Assembly: GCF_027580225.2 (NCBI RefSeq)
Contig: NC_073339.2
Coordinates: 40,104,501 to 40,168,500, forward strand
Direction: 5' to 3'
Source of the DNA: Misgurnus anguillicaudatus
Lineage: Eukaryota; Chordata; Actinopteri; Cypriniformes; Cobitidae
Length of the DNA stretch: 64,000 bases
In this document: positions 10,689-21,441 of the stretch, piece after piece
How the letters are laid out: every line of letters begins with the position of its first letter
Numbering within the stretch: position 1 is the stretch's first letter
The notes under the pieces: model-generated
The model's input: only the letters and a program-made list of their open reading frames with translations
Told to the model about the DNA's origin: nothing
The model's database searches: none
Program-made: the position numbers and the translations under genes

Positions 10689-10905
10689 TGTGACCCTAAA
10701 CCAGGCATAAGTTGGATGGGTATATTTGTAGCAATAGCCAACAATACGTCCTCTATGGGTCAAAATGATCGTTTTATGCCAAAAAATCATTAGGATATTA
10801 AGTAAAGATATTTTGTACATTTCCTACTGTAAATATATAAAAAAATGATTAAACATTAGTAATATGTGCTGCTAAGGACTTCTTTTGGACAACTTCAAAG
10901 CCGAT
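10689..10905 (-). repeat. Copy of the TGTGACCCTGGACC cyprinid repeat (partial)
   Basis: It starts TGTGACCCTAAACCAGGCATA and includes ATATTTGTAGCAATAGCC and ATCATTAGGATATTAAGTAAAGAT. The same family, in reverse, occupies 62610-62959 and 63608-63645, where another element has split it. This copy therefore supplies the uninterrupted target sequence for that insertion. Confidence 0.75.
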
Positions 10906-10912
10906 TTATATT

Positions 10913-11250
10913 TTAAAGGGGATAGTTCACCCAAAACTGAAAATTCGGTCATCATTTACTCGCTCTATGTTGTTACAAACCTGTAAACATTTCTTTGTTC
11001 TGATAAACATGAAGGAAGATGTTTTGAGGAATGTTTGTAAAAAACAGTTTGTGAGCCCCATTCACTTCCATAGTATGGAAAAAAGAATACAATAGAAGTG
11101 AATGGGGTTCACGAAGGGTTTGGTTACAAACATTCCTCAAAATATCTTCCTTCGTGTTCATCAGAACAATGAAATTTCTACAGGTTTGTAACAACATAGA
11201 GTGAGTAAATGATGGCCGAATTTTCATTTTTGGGTGAACTATTCCTTTAA
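10913..11250. mobile_element. Angel-like palindromic TTAA MITE, copy 1
   Basis: The ends are TTAAAGGGGATAGTTCACCC and GGGTGAACTATTCCTTTAA in inverted orientation. The arms continue inward through TCATCATTTACTC, TGTTGTTACAAACCTGTA and GAAGATGTTTTGAGGAATG, each with a reverse partner, so the whole element can fold into one hairpin. This matches the short inverted-repeat elements called Angel in teleosts (name from memory). No coding capacity. Confidence 0.85.
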
Positions 11251-11730
11251 CTTAGAGGGGATATTTAATGAAAATCTTGTTTCCATGTTTAAGTTGTTTC
11301 CATCAAAATATTTTCTTCATCATTTATCACAATACTTCCAAAATATTTTTTGGAATAATTATTATTGGGTCCCCAGTACTTCTATCAACCTAGAAAACAT
11401 GATAAAGAACCCAGTAACGTAGTTTTGGTAAACTAGGGCTGCAACTAACGATTATTTTAATAATCGATTAATCTGTCGATTATTTTTTTCGATTAATCGA
11501 TGAATCGGATAAAAACCAAGAAAAGCATTCATTTCCAACGCCTTATTCAAAACAGAACTAAAATCTTTAGAAATTGTTATCTCTGAAACATGTTGCTCCT
11601 TGAACATACCTGAGCTGTTACAATAATAATAAAATAAAATAAAAATGGACTAACACAAAAAAATACACATGTATGCTTTACATCTGCCAAATGTATAGAA
11701 GCCTCTCTTGATGGGATCAAAAAGATGAGT

Positions 11731-11912
11731 ACACTCTCTGAAATAAAGGTACAAAAGTTGTCACTGGACAGTACCCTTTCAAAAAGGTACACCTTTGTAC
11801 CCAAAAAGTGCATATTAGCAGTTCAAAGATACATATTTGTACCTAAATGGTACATATTAGGACCTTTTATAAAGGGTACTGCCCCAGTGACAGCTTTGTA
11901 TCTTTATATTTG
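11731..11912. mobile_element. Palindromic MITE nested in the hAT element
   Basis: The left arm CTCTGAAATAAAGGTACAAA continues to TGTCACTGG and AGTACCCTTT. The right arm runs AAAGGGTACTGCCCCAGTGAC to CTTTATATTT. Similar arms occur in many fish repeats. No duplication was clear. Confidence 0.6.
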
Positions 11913-12547
11913 ACTTCATGCGTTTTCTCTGATCAGATAGCGATCTCATTTGTTTAAACTGTTCCATTTAAATTTGGCCACATGCGTCTTGTGAAAACGG
12001 AAAATGTGTCTTCTACTCCCGCACAAAATGCAAATACACCATTCATTACTTCGCCTTAAAAAATGTAAGACGATGTTTATGCATCAAAAGGCGGCACTTA
12101 CTGTATGTTGTACTGTATGTTGGGCCGGGCACGCGCGTCTCCTTGCTCGGCATTAGCTGGAGGGCGCAGTAAAGAGCAGCAGGAGAGTGACGGCGCAATG
12201 ATTTTACGTACAGGGCCATGACGGGGAAAAGCGTTCATACAACTCTCTCTCAAAGTTTTATTTCTTTATTTAATATCATTGGAGTTTGTCATTGGAGTTT
12301 TTTTATTCGTTCTAGAAAGTTTTTTTACCCGCTGTCGTCGCTCCATAAAGCATGAGGGTGTCGTCTTTGTTTGTTTACCTCTTTGCCGGCTAACTTCCAG
12401 GTGACGCGTTTGGGATGAGTAAAACACTGACATGTGGTTTTCTCTACCTTTGCTGTTTTTTAATCTTTTCTCCGCCGCCCTTTCTTTTCTCCGCCCTGTC
12501 TATGAGGCGCCGAACTCTGCAAGCAACAGTGCGAGAGAGAGACCGAC

Positions 12548-12648
12548 GCTGCGTCCCAAACTTCCATACTATATATTAGGCAAAAAGCACTACTTCTCGT
12601 ACTCTTTGCCTACTATATAGTATAGAAATAGGCGGTTTGGGACGCAGC
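12548..12648. mobile_element. Short MITE with GCTGCGTCCCAAAC ends, nested in the hAT element
   Basis: GCTGCGTCCCAAAC at the left is matched by GTTTGGGACGCAGC at the right, with inner TACTATATA and AGTATAG segments also inverted. It is the same family as the larger copy at 29589-29994, whose ends read GCTGCGTCCGAAACCGC. Confidence 0.75.
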
Positions 12649-12899
12649 GCGAGTGTGTTCACTCCGCTCCACGCTTAACTGAAGTTTTTCTTTTTTTCTT
12701 TTTTAAATTAAACGTCTCTGCGTCACGCGCCACGACCAATCGATTATGAAATTCGTTGCCAACTCTTTTAGTAATCGGTTTTTATCGATTAAATCGATTC
12801 GTTGTTGCAGCCCTATGGTAAACCATTCTTTACATGTGAAAAAGTAGATCATTGAAATCTGGCTCCCCTTGTGATGTCAGAAGGGAATAATGCTGCCTT

Positions 12900-13312
12900 T
12901 TAAAGGGATAGTTCACCTTAAAATGAAAATTCTATCATTTACTCACCCTCATGATGTTCTAAACCTGTATGAATTTCTTTTTTTTTGATAAACACAAAAG
13001 AAGATATTTTGAGAAATTATGATAAACACACAGCAGATAGTGACCATTGACTTCCATAGTAGGAAAAATTATTTAGGAAGTTTTGTGATAAATAATGGTA
13101 AGCACACAGTTGACGGTACCCATTAAATTCTATCATATTTTTTATTCCTACTATGGAAGTCAATGATCACTATCTGCTGTGTGTTAACCATAATTTCTCA
13201 AAATACCATCTTTTGTGTTCATCAGAAAAAAGAAATTCATACAGGTTTACAACAACATGAGAATGAGTAAATGATGACAAAATTTTCATTTTAAGGTGAA
13301 CTATCCCTTTAA
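12900..13312. mobile_element. Angel-like palindromic TTAA MITE, copy 2
   Basis: The ends are TTAAAGGGATAGTTCACCTT and AAGGTGAACTATCCCTTTAA. The arms include AAATGAAAATTCTATCATTT, AACCTGTATGAATTTCTTTT and GAAGATATTTTGAGAAATTA with reverse partners. It sits in the older repeat of 11252-13545 at a TTAA that is single in the uninterrupted copy (33013-33016), so TTAA is its target duplication. Confidence 0.9.
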
Positions 13313-13545
13313 CCAGAACTATCCAACCACAGCACTGCAATTTAGTGCAGAGATAAACTCATTTGCATTTAAAAGGACAAACCCCAAAACAGCAAATTTT
13401 TGCTCACACCTACAAAGTGGCAATTTTAACATGCTTTAAAAAATTCTACATGGTATTTTGAGCTAAAACTTCACATACGTACTCTGAGGACACCAAAGAT
13501 TCATTTGGCATCTTAAAAAAAATTCTTGTAAAATTTCCCCTTTAA

Positions 13546-15448
13546 GCATTTACTAACACATTAAAATCAAACGCAGTATAGTTAAAGCACATGAATGAAC
13601 AAACTTTTCAGTAGAAAGAGTGATCACGCCTTGACGTTCCGGTTTTCTACTGGTCACATATCTCCACGTACTTTGGTACGCAGCGAAATGTAAAATATCT
13701 TCGCACAAGCTTACATTTCAGTCTAATGCATTTGCATGCGTATGTATGAAAATCAATAAAACGAAAAGTGTATGACCACCCCTTTACCCATGTATGCTTC
13801 TGTGCCCTGGCAATCCCAGAATGCACTGGCTGGCGCAAGCACTGCATTATAGTGAGCAACAAATGTAGATTCGGCACTGAAAAAGCATATATTTAAATAA
13901 ATGTATAAATGAACATTTTTGTTTTTTACTGAGAAATATAGATACACTTTAAGTGTAAATAAGGACCACTTCACTGATATTTGTTTGTGCAGTGTATTTT
14001 TATTGGAGTATTGTGCTTCTACCTTCTAACAAACTTAAAGCACACAGCATGCTAATGCCAAACTCTGAAATAATTTGCAAGTCACCTGTGAACTTCACGT
14101 GAGTAGTTACTTCACGTGTAGAGCGTTCCAAATCGGTCAGGGAAGCAGGCGGGCTGTGTTGTCGGTGAGTTTTTGGAACAGGACTAGAGACGCAAAAGAT
14201 AATATTTGATCCCATCGACGAGACATTCTTTAGACATGACAAAAGCGCGGCTTTGAAGTACAGCCCAAGTTTGCCGGGAAAAGAGTAAATCAACGTGCCT
14301 GGCATATTAAACTCTCACACTGAAGCTCTACATCACTGCCACGGTGTCTCCATATGTCACGCTGTACAGCTCTTAACCCCGAAAATGATTCACAAGATGA
14401 ACTCACTCACAGCTTTTTCTACTCGCAATTATCACCGCGACTGAATTAAAGAGCCGCAGACCAGCGAGTTTGTTGACGTGGATAAATGATATACAATTGC
14501 TTGTGTTACAAATGTCAGGGAGACTATTGGTTGTTAATTTGCTGATAAACTGAAAGGTTGAATTTGTTGGGAATTGATTAAGAGGATCTGTATTACGGAA
14601 GTGTTTCTTTTTATGCAACCTATTTGCTTTCACGCAACCACAATAAAAACAAACAATTGCGAGTCACAAATGATTCTAAACACGTAATAGGTGACGTAAA
14701 TGTGTCTTATGAGACGTGTAAAATGGAAAACAGCAAGAAAAGAAGATCTTTGATCATCTGACATATAAAGCTCCCGATAGCTTGCAAAAAACTCATTTTG
14801 CAACTAACATGCTTGTCAGATGTAACTGTACAAGCTTTGGAGAGCTATTTCACGGCTTTTCGTGCTTATTGACAGGCATGCTGGGATGAGCGGCCACCCG
14901 GGTGTTGTAGCCCCTTCTTGTCTTCACATTCTTTACCTTACACAGCCAGCAATGTCTTTGGTGAGCTTGTTTTGGATCACATGCGATTGCAGAGCTTAGC
15001 TCTTCATACAATTTTAAAGCTCTCCAAAACAGCCTCATGGGTTTTCTCCTGGCTTTTTGACATGAGGGTGGGTTTGCTAAAAGGGATATCTATACGCTGA
15101 GGTGAGGCGTCACTTCGTATTGTTAGAGAATCTTACAGGAGGAAGCATTTGTCTTCCTCGTAGACGTACGTTAAATTTTTATTATACGTCAACCTGTCAG
15201 TGTTTGTTAGGGTTTGTCGGCTGAGTAATGGCAGAAGTTGCCTTTGCCTGATAAAATAAATGTTAACTGTAGGACAAGACAAATTGACCATGATGATAGT
15301 TTATGGCTGGAGAAAACAACTGATACCATAAAAGGAAAGTTTGCGAAGACAGACATAAAGAAAATATTAGGACAGACAGACGGATGGATGGATTTAGGGC
15401 TTATGTACATTGTGTGGTTGCTACAGTGGTTCCACCTGCTAAGGCGTA
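13546..15448. other. No gene seen; partly unique-looking sequence
   Basis: No coding pattern. Parts at about 14.0-14.4 and 14.8-15.1 kb have higher GC and no repeat character that I can recognise. CACGTG occurs twice near 14097 and 14116. Confidence 0.4.
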
Positions 15449-15630
15449 CTGAGCAATTGCTAAGCAGTTGCTAAGGAGTACTGAGCAGTTGGTAGGCAGT
15501 TGCTAAGGAGTACTGAGCAGTTGCTAGGCAGTAGGTGTACTGAGCAGTTACTAGGCAGTTGCTAAGGGGCCCTGAGTAATTGCTAGGCAGTTGCTAAGGA
15601 GTACTGAGCAGTTGTTAGGCAGTTGCCAAG
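15449..15630 (+). repeat. 32-bp minisatellite, six units
   Basis: The unit CTGAGCAGTTGCTAGGCAGT plus TGCTAAGGAGTA starts at 15449, 15481, 15513, 15540, 15572 and 15604. The third unit is 27 bp and the last is cut short. Each unit holds an internal half-repeat, CAGTTGCTA-G. Confidence 0.9.
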
Positions 15631-15632
15631 TA

Positions 15633-15835
15633 AGGAATAATTGACGACGGGCCATTGAATTATAAGAAAATAATGCACATGCACACCCAAGGTGGTAATG
15701 CGGCACGACGCGAAGCGGACCGGAGTCAATTATCCACTTATTCCACGGTTACCACAAACATTGCTCTGGTACCTATTTTTAAGACATTTGAAATGTTAGG
15801 TGTGCGGTTATCGAAAAATCTATCAGAATACAGAA
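15633..15835 (+). repeat. Interspersed repeat; inverted partner at 19.74-19.97 kb
   Basis: It shares GGAATAATTGACGACGGG, AATGCACAT, AAGGTGGTAATGC, GGTTACCACAAACATTGCTC and TTTTTAAGACATTTGA with the reverse complement of 19740-19975. Ends are not clear. Confidence 0.6.
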
Positions 15836-16400
15836 TTGAACAGACCCGTGGTATAAGTAAGAAATAACCTATAGACAGTATGTAGGATTGTGGCCAAAAC
15901 TGGTATTGCAATCACAAAACTTGTGGCTAAAACTGGTACTGCAATTACACAGCTGGTGGCCAATACACAAAATGACAACATAAACATCAGTTGAGGGCTG
16001 CAACTCAACTTTTTAAATGACAATATCCTGGCCAGACCGCTGTTGTCAGTGATAAAAGTATTTGAAATGAAAATGATTTCTTAATGTCTAGTGACATATC
16101 AGGGCCATTTTATGATTAATTGATATACATTTCTTACATACTGTTCCTTTAATTCTCAAGATACATTTAGTTTAAAAGCAAAATTAAGTTTTGTTTCCTG
16201 AAAAAATATATACATATTAGGTTTATGCTTAAAACAAGAAAGAAAACAATGGAGAAAAAATAAACAATAGCCTTATTAAGTACTCTAAAGTAGAGGAGAG
16301 CGGAGCACAAACTTAACGATTTTTGACTTTGGCTCTATCATTCAAAAAATATTTAAGTTTTTTCACAATCAACACACACATCTCTGCTACAATTGAACAC

Positions 16401-16671
16401 TTAAAGGGATAGTTCACCCAAAAATGAAAATTCTGTCATCATTTACTCACTCTCATGTTGTTACAATGTTTGTAAATGGGGTTCGTGGACCCCATTTACT
16501 TTTATAGTATTCTTTTTTTCTTATTATGGAAGTGAATGGGGTCCACGAACGGTTTCTTAAAATATCTTCCTTTGTGTTCATCAGAACAAATAAATTTATA
16601 TGGGTTTGTAACAACATAAGGATGGGTAAATGATGACAGAATTTTTATTTTTGGGTGAAATATCCCTTTAA
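16401..16671. mobile_element. Angel-like palindromic TTAA MITE, copy 3
   Basis: The ends TTAAAGGGATAGTTCACCCA and TGGGTGAAATATCCCTTTAA are inverted. The arms are shorter than in the other two copies. GTGAATGGGGTCCACGAACG near the centre pairs with its partner near 16480. Confidence 0.88.
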
Positions 16672-17879
16672 AGTTTGTTTGTGTGACCTACCATTATCGT
16701 ACAATTAAACCGAAAGTGACAAGGGTGCAAACGTTACAACTTACCCCATAGGTGGGGTTTATTGTAACAAACAGGTTTGTTGTTACACCTGCTAGAAAAT
16801 TTACCTGCTAGAAAATAATTTAATAAAATTCTGTCTATATAAATATGGTGGATATTGTTTATATATCTGCCTATAATAGATATATATATATACACAAATG
16901 TATCCATCCATGATACTTCGTCTACCCAGCCTTGTATTATGCATCATAAAGGGCTGCCCAATCAAGACAAAAAATTATAATTGTCAGTTATTTCCCCTGA
17001 TATTGTCTTATCAGTAATCATTTTGATTAACAGTATTTACATTGTTTTCATTTCATATTTCATATCATTGCATACCTGAGGCTTAGTTGTAACACTGTGT
17101 TACAACTAACCCCGCTGTGTAAATTTTTTTTTAAGCCCAGCTATCAGTTACTAGGACTGGCTGACATGTTTCAAATTGGTGTTATGTTTTAGATAACAAG
17201 ACAGTGATTAACATAATATAAGGTTGAATTTGGTGACACCAAACTCAGAAATCGAAAAAATGAAGATGAAGAAATTTACTTTCATACCTCCAAAACACTC
17301 TTAGTTCAACATCTTAACCAAAACACATCAAAACTTCACAGGAGATCATCTTCTGACAGTATGAGAAAAGACCAAAAGCACAGATTGCTCAGCCCTATAA
17401 ATATGTTAAGTAGCCGGGTAACCATTAACCCCGCATTTGTGCCCCGCTCACCCCTACATAATTAAAGTTTATTTTCTCAATCTTTGAGGGCCTAAATGTT
17501 TGGAAAATGTATTTCAGTCTTCACAGTACGATCACATGTGGAAACTACAATGTATTAAAAAATGAATGAGCAAGCAAGTCCTGAACCCCAGTGAGATATC
17601 ATTATAGACATCCAGAAGCTAAATATTCAGTGTCTGTCCGCTTTTTCCATACTGAGAGCTACTCTCGGGTCCCTTGGCATCGGATCTGATTTCATTACTT
17701 GCGCAAATGACAGTTCGCAGAGTCAGCTCTGAAAATGGCATATCTGAAAAACAAACCGCATTGGGTACAGTGCAAACAAAGCCTTTGTGTTTACACTAAC
17801 AGGATGATAGCTTTGTCAGGCCAACATGATTTTTTTGTCAAGCCCTTTGCAAAGGTTACAACAGCACACAATAACAATG
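16672..17879. other. No gene seen
   Basis: AT-rich, with a TATA dinucleotide run at about 16877-16892. No coding exon recognised. Confidence 0.4.
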
Positions 17880-18012
17880 TTCCTTTAGATCAATTGGTAG
17901 AGCATTGTGTTAGCAGCGCAAAGGTCATGGGTTTGATTCCCAGGGAACACTTAAATGTAAAACTTGAATGCATTGTTGGATAAAAGTATCTGCCAAATGC
18001 ATGAATGTAAAG
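17880..18012 (+). mobile_element. tRNA-derived SINE
   Basis: A tRNA-like head has an A-box-like TTGGTAGAGCAT and a B-box-like GGGTTTGATTCCC separated by normal tRNA spacing. It is followed by the tail TTGGATAAAAGTATCTGCCAAATGC, a segment shared by many fish SINEs. It is not a tRNA gene: the stems do not close and a SINE tail follows. A lone tail fragment of the same type is at 48223-48248. Confidence 0.8.
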
Positions 18013-18767
18013 CACAAACATAACACTTGGTCTGCGGTATTTGCAGTAATCAGACAGCAAATGGTTTATTTTCACAAAATTATTTGCACGTAAACAGCGA
18101 CTAGGGAGACACATCAGGGCTTATAAGGTGAAATGGTTTTTGCCAAAACAATTTATTTCACACGCGCAGACAGGTTTAGACTGTGCCTGTCTCTAAACAT
18201 ACACACAGCAAAAGCTTAATTGGATTACAGTGTTGTGAACATTGCGTCCTTCATTTTTTTAGATGCCTGACGCCTTACATTCCTGATGCCCTTAATACCC
18301 GTAAACGTCTGCCTTTCGTCCCAGCATGTTGCTTTAGTTACGACTTGAGCTATATGTGCTAATCTCACCGCTTCTTGTAATTTAGGGAATTGTGACAAAG
18401 GCACCACTGTGCTGTGTCAGGGCCTTTTTGTAATTTAATTTACTCGTCTCGGAGGACCAGACAAGCCCAGCTGAGTTCCTTTAAGCATCTGTTTGATTCC
18501 CCTGAGGTTTCTCAGAGTGATCCATATTCTCTGTCTGATCTAATCAGTAAAATACTCGTCGATGAATTGATTTGTTCAGATGGCCCTTCCAGGCTCCGTC
18601 AGCGGGTTTCCACCGATGCTGCAAGTTAAAGTTATTTCCCTGATTTGTGTAGTGTCACTTTTTTGGATGTTGTTTTTCTACACTGCTATTAAGATAACAC
18701 GGAAACAGAAAGCAGTTTCAGCAGAACAGTATCAATCTCTTAGTATTGCATTAATAAGCATTAATAT
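18013..18767. other. Unique-looking non-coding sequence
   Basis: No repeat ends and no coding pattern. The stretch at about 18.23-18.62 kb has balanced composition and could be a conserved regulatory block. This is a guess without alignment. Confidence 0.3.
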
Positions 18768-19155
18768 TTAAAGGTGCAGTGTGTAATTGTTAGAAGGATC
18801 TCTTGACAGAAATGCAAAATAATATACAAAACTATATTATCAGGGGTTTATTCAGACCTTTTTATAATGAACCGTTATGTTTTTATTACCTTAGAATGAG
18901 ACGTTTTTATCTCCATACACTGAGGGTCCCCTTACATGGAAGTCGCCATTTTGTGACGCCATGTTTCTACAGAAGCCCTTAACAGACAAACTTTTTTACT
19001 AAATTGTCTCAGACGATAACATGTTTTTACGGTGGCGGCTACCGTAGCTTCTCTGTGCGTTTCAAAAGCAAGTGGTGAGCAGTGGACTGAACCGTTGGTT
19101 GCAATTCGCAACTTCACCATTAGATGCTGCTAAAATTTACACACTGCACCTTTAA
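18768..19155. mobile_element. TTAA MITE with AAAGGTGCAGTGTGTAA ends, copy 1
   Basis: The ends TTAAAGGTGCAGTGTGTAAT and TTTACACACTGCACCTTTAA are a good inverted pair. The interior has GGAAGTCGCCATTTTGTG and GTTGGTTGCAATTCGCAAC. The same family lies at 42594-42968 in reverse. Confidence 0.92.
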
Positions 19156-19448
19156 TTTTTAGTGTCAAATCATGATGTATAATTTTGGAAAATAAAGTGC
19201 CATGAAAAATCTGAGACCACAATGGAAATATTCATAAATGTATTTTTTATTTTCACATTATTTCACATATTTTCATTTCTGTATTTTTGTAAGATGTACA
19301 TACAATCTTAAAAATAAAGGTGCTACGCAATACCTTTTACAACTGGCCATTAATGGGGTGGTACCCTGAGCGTACCGTTTTGTTACTTCTAGTTAGTACC
19401 TAAATTTTGTTCATAATTGTAAACTAAGGACCTACCTGTATTGTGTAC

Positions 19449-19620
19449 CTTAACTCATTCCCCGACAGCCAACAGCATTTTTTGTGATTTTCAAAAAAGT
19501 TTCACAAAAGCCTTTTAGGAAAATTTTCTTCTAATAATATATAAACTTACAAATATATCAAATGAAAGAACCGTTCTCTGCTTTCAAACAAACAATAAAC
19601 AAATAAACAAAAAAATATTT
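19449..19620 (+). mobile_element. Partial copy of the TTAACTCTTTCACCGCC MITE family
   Basis: AACTCATTCCCCGACAGCCA, then TTTTTGTGATTTTCA, AAAGTTTCACAAAAGCCTTTT, ATATATAAACTTACAAATAT and CTCTGCTTTCAAACAAACAA match the first third of the full copy at 57407-57871. The rest is missing. Confidence 0.75.
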
Positions 19621-19739
19621 TTAAAATGAGTAAATAACGAAATGTTAACAGTTGTATAACAGCATATTGGATACGTGCACATTATGTCCTAAGCGAACGG
19701 CACCCCAAATAAACTTGGCACTGGTGATAATGTACATTA

Positions 19740-19975
19740 TACTGCGGGCCTATTAAATGCTTTATTCTGATTGGTTGAGTAATGTTCCATGTGTGTTGAT
19801 TATCTTTCTGTAAAACACACACCTAATCTGTCAAATGTCTTAAAAATAGGCACCAGAGCAATGTTTGTGGTAACCATGGTATAAGAGGAATAATTGACGA
19901 CGGGTTTCATTATAAAAAAATTATGCACATCGAAGGTGGTAATGCAGCACAACGCAAAGCTTTTCGTTAATTATA
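19740..19975 (-). repeat. Inverted partner of the 15.63 kb repeat
   Basis: See 15633-15835. This copy also carries flanking TTCTGATTGGTTGAGTAATG and CACACACCTAATCTGTCAAA. Repeat class not determined. Confidence 0.6.
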
Positions 19976-20172
19976 CCTTGTGTACACAACAAGAATAAAA
20001 GTAAAAATGATGAGCTGAGCGTTTCACCCAAAGTTTAACATTTTTAAACTCTGGGCGCTCAGCACGGAAAAAAAATGTTCCATTGGAAACAATTGAAAAC
20101 ATACGCCGGCCGCCCGGGTAAATGCTTTGGTGTACATGCCCCCTTAGCATTAAGCCCTGACTTTGACTTAAA

Positions 20173-21441
20173 GGGCCCTATCTTGCACCCAGCGCAATTG
20201 ACTTTGTCAGTGACGCATGTATCATTCCTATTTTGCACCGGCGCACAGCGTGTTTTTCCCTCCACACACGCATGTCGGCAAACTAGGGAATGAACTTGCG
20301 CTCCCTGGGTGGTTCAGTGCAAAAAAGGAGGCGTGTTCCAGCGCAAACCATCCCTGATGCTATTTTGCAGTTTCAAAAAACAATTGCGCCACTGACCAAA
20401 AAAAAAACTAGTCTAAAGTCAGTGGCGCGTTGCGCGTACGTGCTCATTATGCTATTTTAAGGGCGCATGCTTGACCATAATGTATAGCGTGCACAACGCC
20501 CACACACTTTGCTTATCTAATCTACACAGATGCAACAGTTATTTTTGCAAATCATAAATTGTTACAATAAAAAAATATTAACACATGAGATAAGGGAAAT
20601 CATAGTGGTGAGCATTGTGGTGATAGTTTTTATTTATTGTGTGGCTGCGTAAAAAAATTCTCGCTCAAATAACGATTAAAATATTTTCATAAGTTTGTTG
20701 TGTGGCTGTATTACGTTTATTTTATGTAAATAATAATTAAAATGTTTTCATAAGAAACCTTAATGTATATGAACTTGTTTTGTAAGTGTACTTTGGGGTT
20801 GGACCTTGCTTGCGTTTCTTGGGTCCGACTTCAAAGCCCCCAAACCCTTTCAGCGGTGAGGGTGGACGCAGCGATGTCCTCTGCTGGCGTCAGGTCATGT
20901 GTAGAGGCAGATCCACCTCCCGTTACACGGCGTGCCCGATTTATGCTGGCAAGCTTGGGATTCCCCCGTCTCCTGACATCATTGTAGCGCTTGGTGCAAC
21001 GATGGGGATGCCAGCTGATGAGACAATTGTGGCTATTTCCTCTCCCGCCTGTTTAACCGACGCTGATTTGTGCGGGTTTCTCCCATCCCCATACAAAACA
21101 ACTTCTCTGTCTTTGACTGCTCTTACAAGAACGTCGGTCTCCTCGGCTGTGAACCGCTCCTGGCGTGCGCCTGGTAAATCCGTCATAATAATAGCAACCC
21201 GCCATGGAACTTGCACCCTTGCGTTTAAAGGGAATGTTGGATAGCGTTCTGATTGGTTTATTTGACGTTACGCCCAAACCACACCTATGAATAATGAACC
21301 TACTTCAGACCAACCCCTTATTGATTTGCGCCTGGCGCTAGAGTTATTTCTCCCGCCTGGAAAATAGCAACAGCGCCCAAGATCCGCCCACAAAGTCACT
21401 TGCGCTTCGCACTTGCGTTTCATGTCGTTAAAATAGGGCCC
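20173..21441. mobile_element. Harbinger-type DNA transposon relic
   Basis: It is bounded by GGGCCCTATCTTGCACCC on the left and CGTTAAAATAGGGCCC on the right, an inverted pair at the tips. The interior carries many short GCGCA/TGCGC words and a broken Myb/SANT gene on the minus strand. Harbinger elements encode a transposase and a separate Myb-like protein that it needs. Here only the Myb-like part is seen, so the element is internally deleted. Confidence 0.8.
20831..21216 (-). pseudogene. Harbinger Myb/SANT-like DNA-binding protein, frameshifted remnant
   Basis: The minus-strand frame from 21216 reads MTDLPGARQERFTAEETDVL and then LVRAVKDREVVLYGDG and VKQAGEEIATIVSSAGIP, the N-terminal helices of the Myb/SANT-like protein of Harbinger transposons (related to cellular NAIF1). 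After GIP the family-like reading (CTKRYNDVRRRGNPKLAS) continues in another frame to a TGA at 20831-20833. A small indel at about 21000 therefore broke the gene. The family usually has W where this copy has G in QAGEEI. In the transposon this protein carries the transposase to DNA ends; here it is dead. Confidence 0.85.

Larger units (their letters stand above)
11434..12815. mobile_element. hAT-type DNA transposon, non-autonomous, 8-bp target duplication
   Basis: The ends are TAGGGCTGCAACTAACGATT and GTTGTTGCAGCCCTA, an inverted pair. They are flanked by a perfect 8-bp duplication, TGGTAAAC, at 11426-11433 and 12816-12823. Eight-base duplications and a TAGGG-type tip are standard for hAT transposons. 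The 1382-bp body has no transposase frame. It contains two shorter palindromic segments (11731-11912 and 12548-12648), probably later insertions. Confidence 0.95.
11252..13545. mobile_element. Old TTAA-ended element (AAAGGGGACA family), copy 1, split by younger insertions
   Basis: Pieces at 11252-11293, about 11365-11433, 12816-12899 and 13313-13545 align in order with the uninterrupted copy at 32719-33227. Shared blocks include ATTGGGTCCCCAGTACTTCT, TGGTAAACCATTC, GGCTCCCCTTGTGATGTCAG, TTTAGTGCAGAGAT and TTTTGAGCTAAAACTTCACAT. It is interrupted by a hAT element (11434-12815), an Angel-like element (12900-13312) and about 70 AT-rich bases near 11294-11365. Confidence 0.85.

Noticed and set aside
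17880..18012. tRNA gene
   Set aside because: A and B boxes are tRNA-like but stems do not close and a SINE tail follows.
20786..21244. 152-codon + frame as a gene
   Set aside because: It is the antisense shadow of the Harbinger Myb/SANT remnant on the minus strand.
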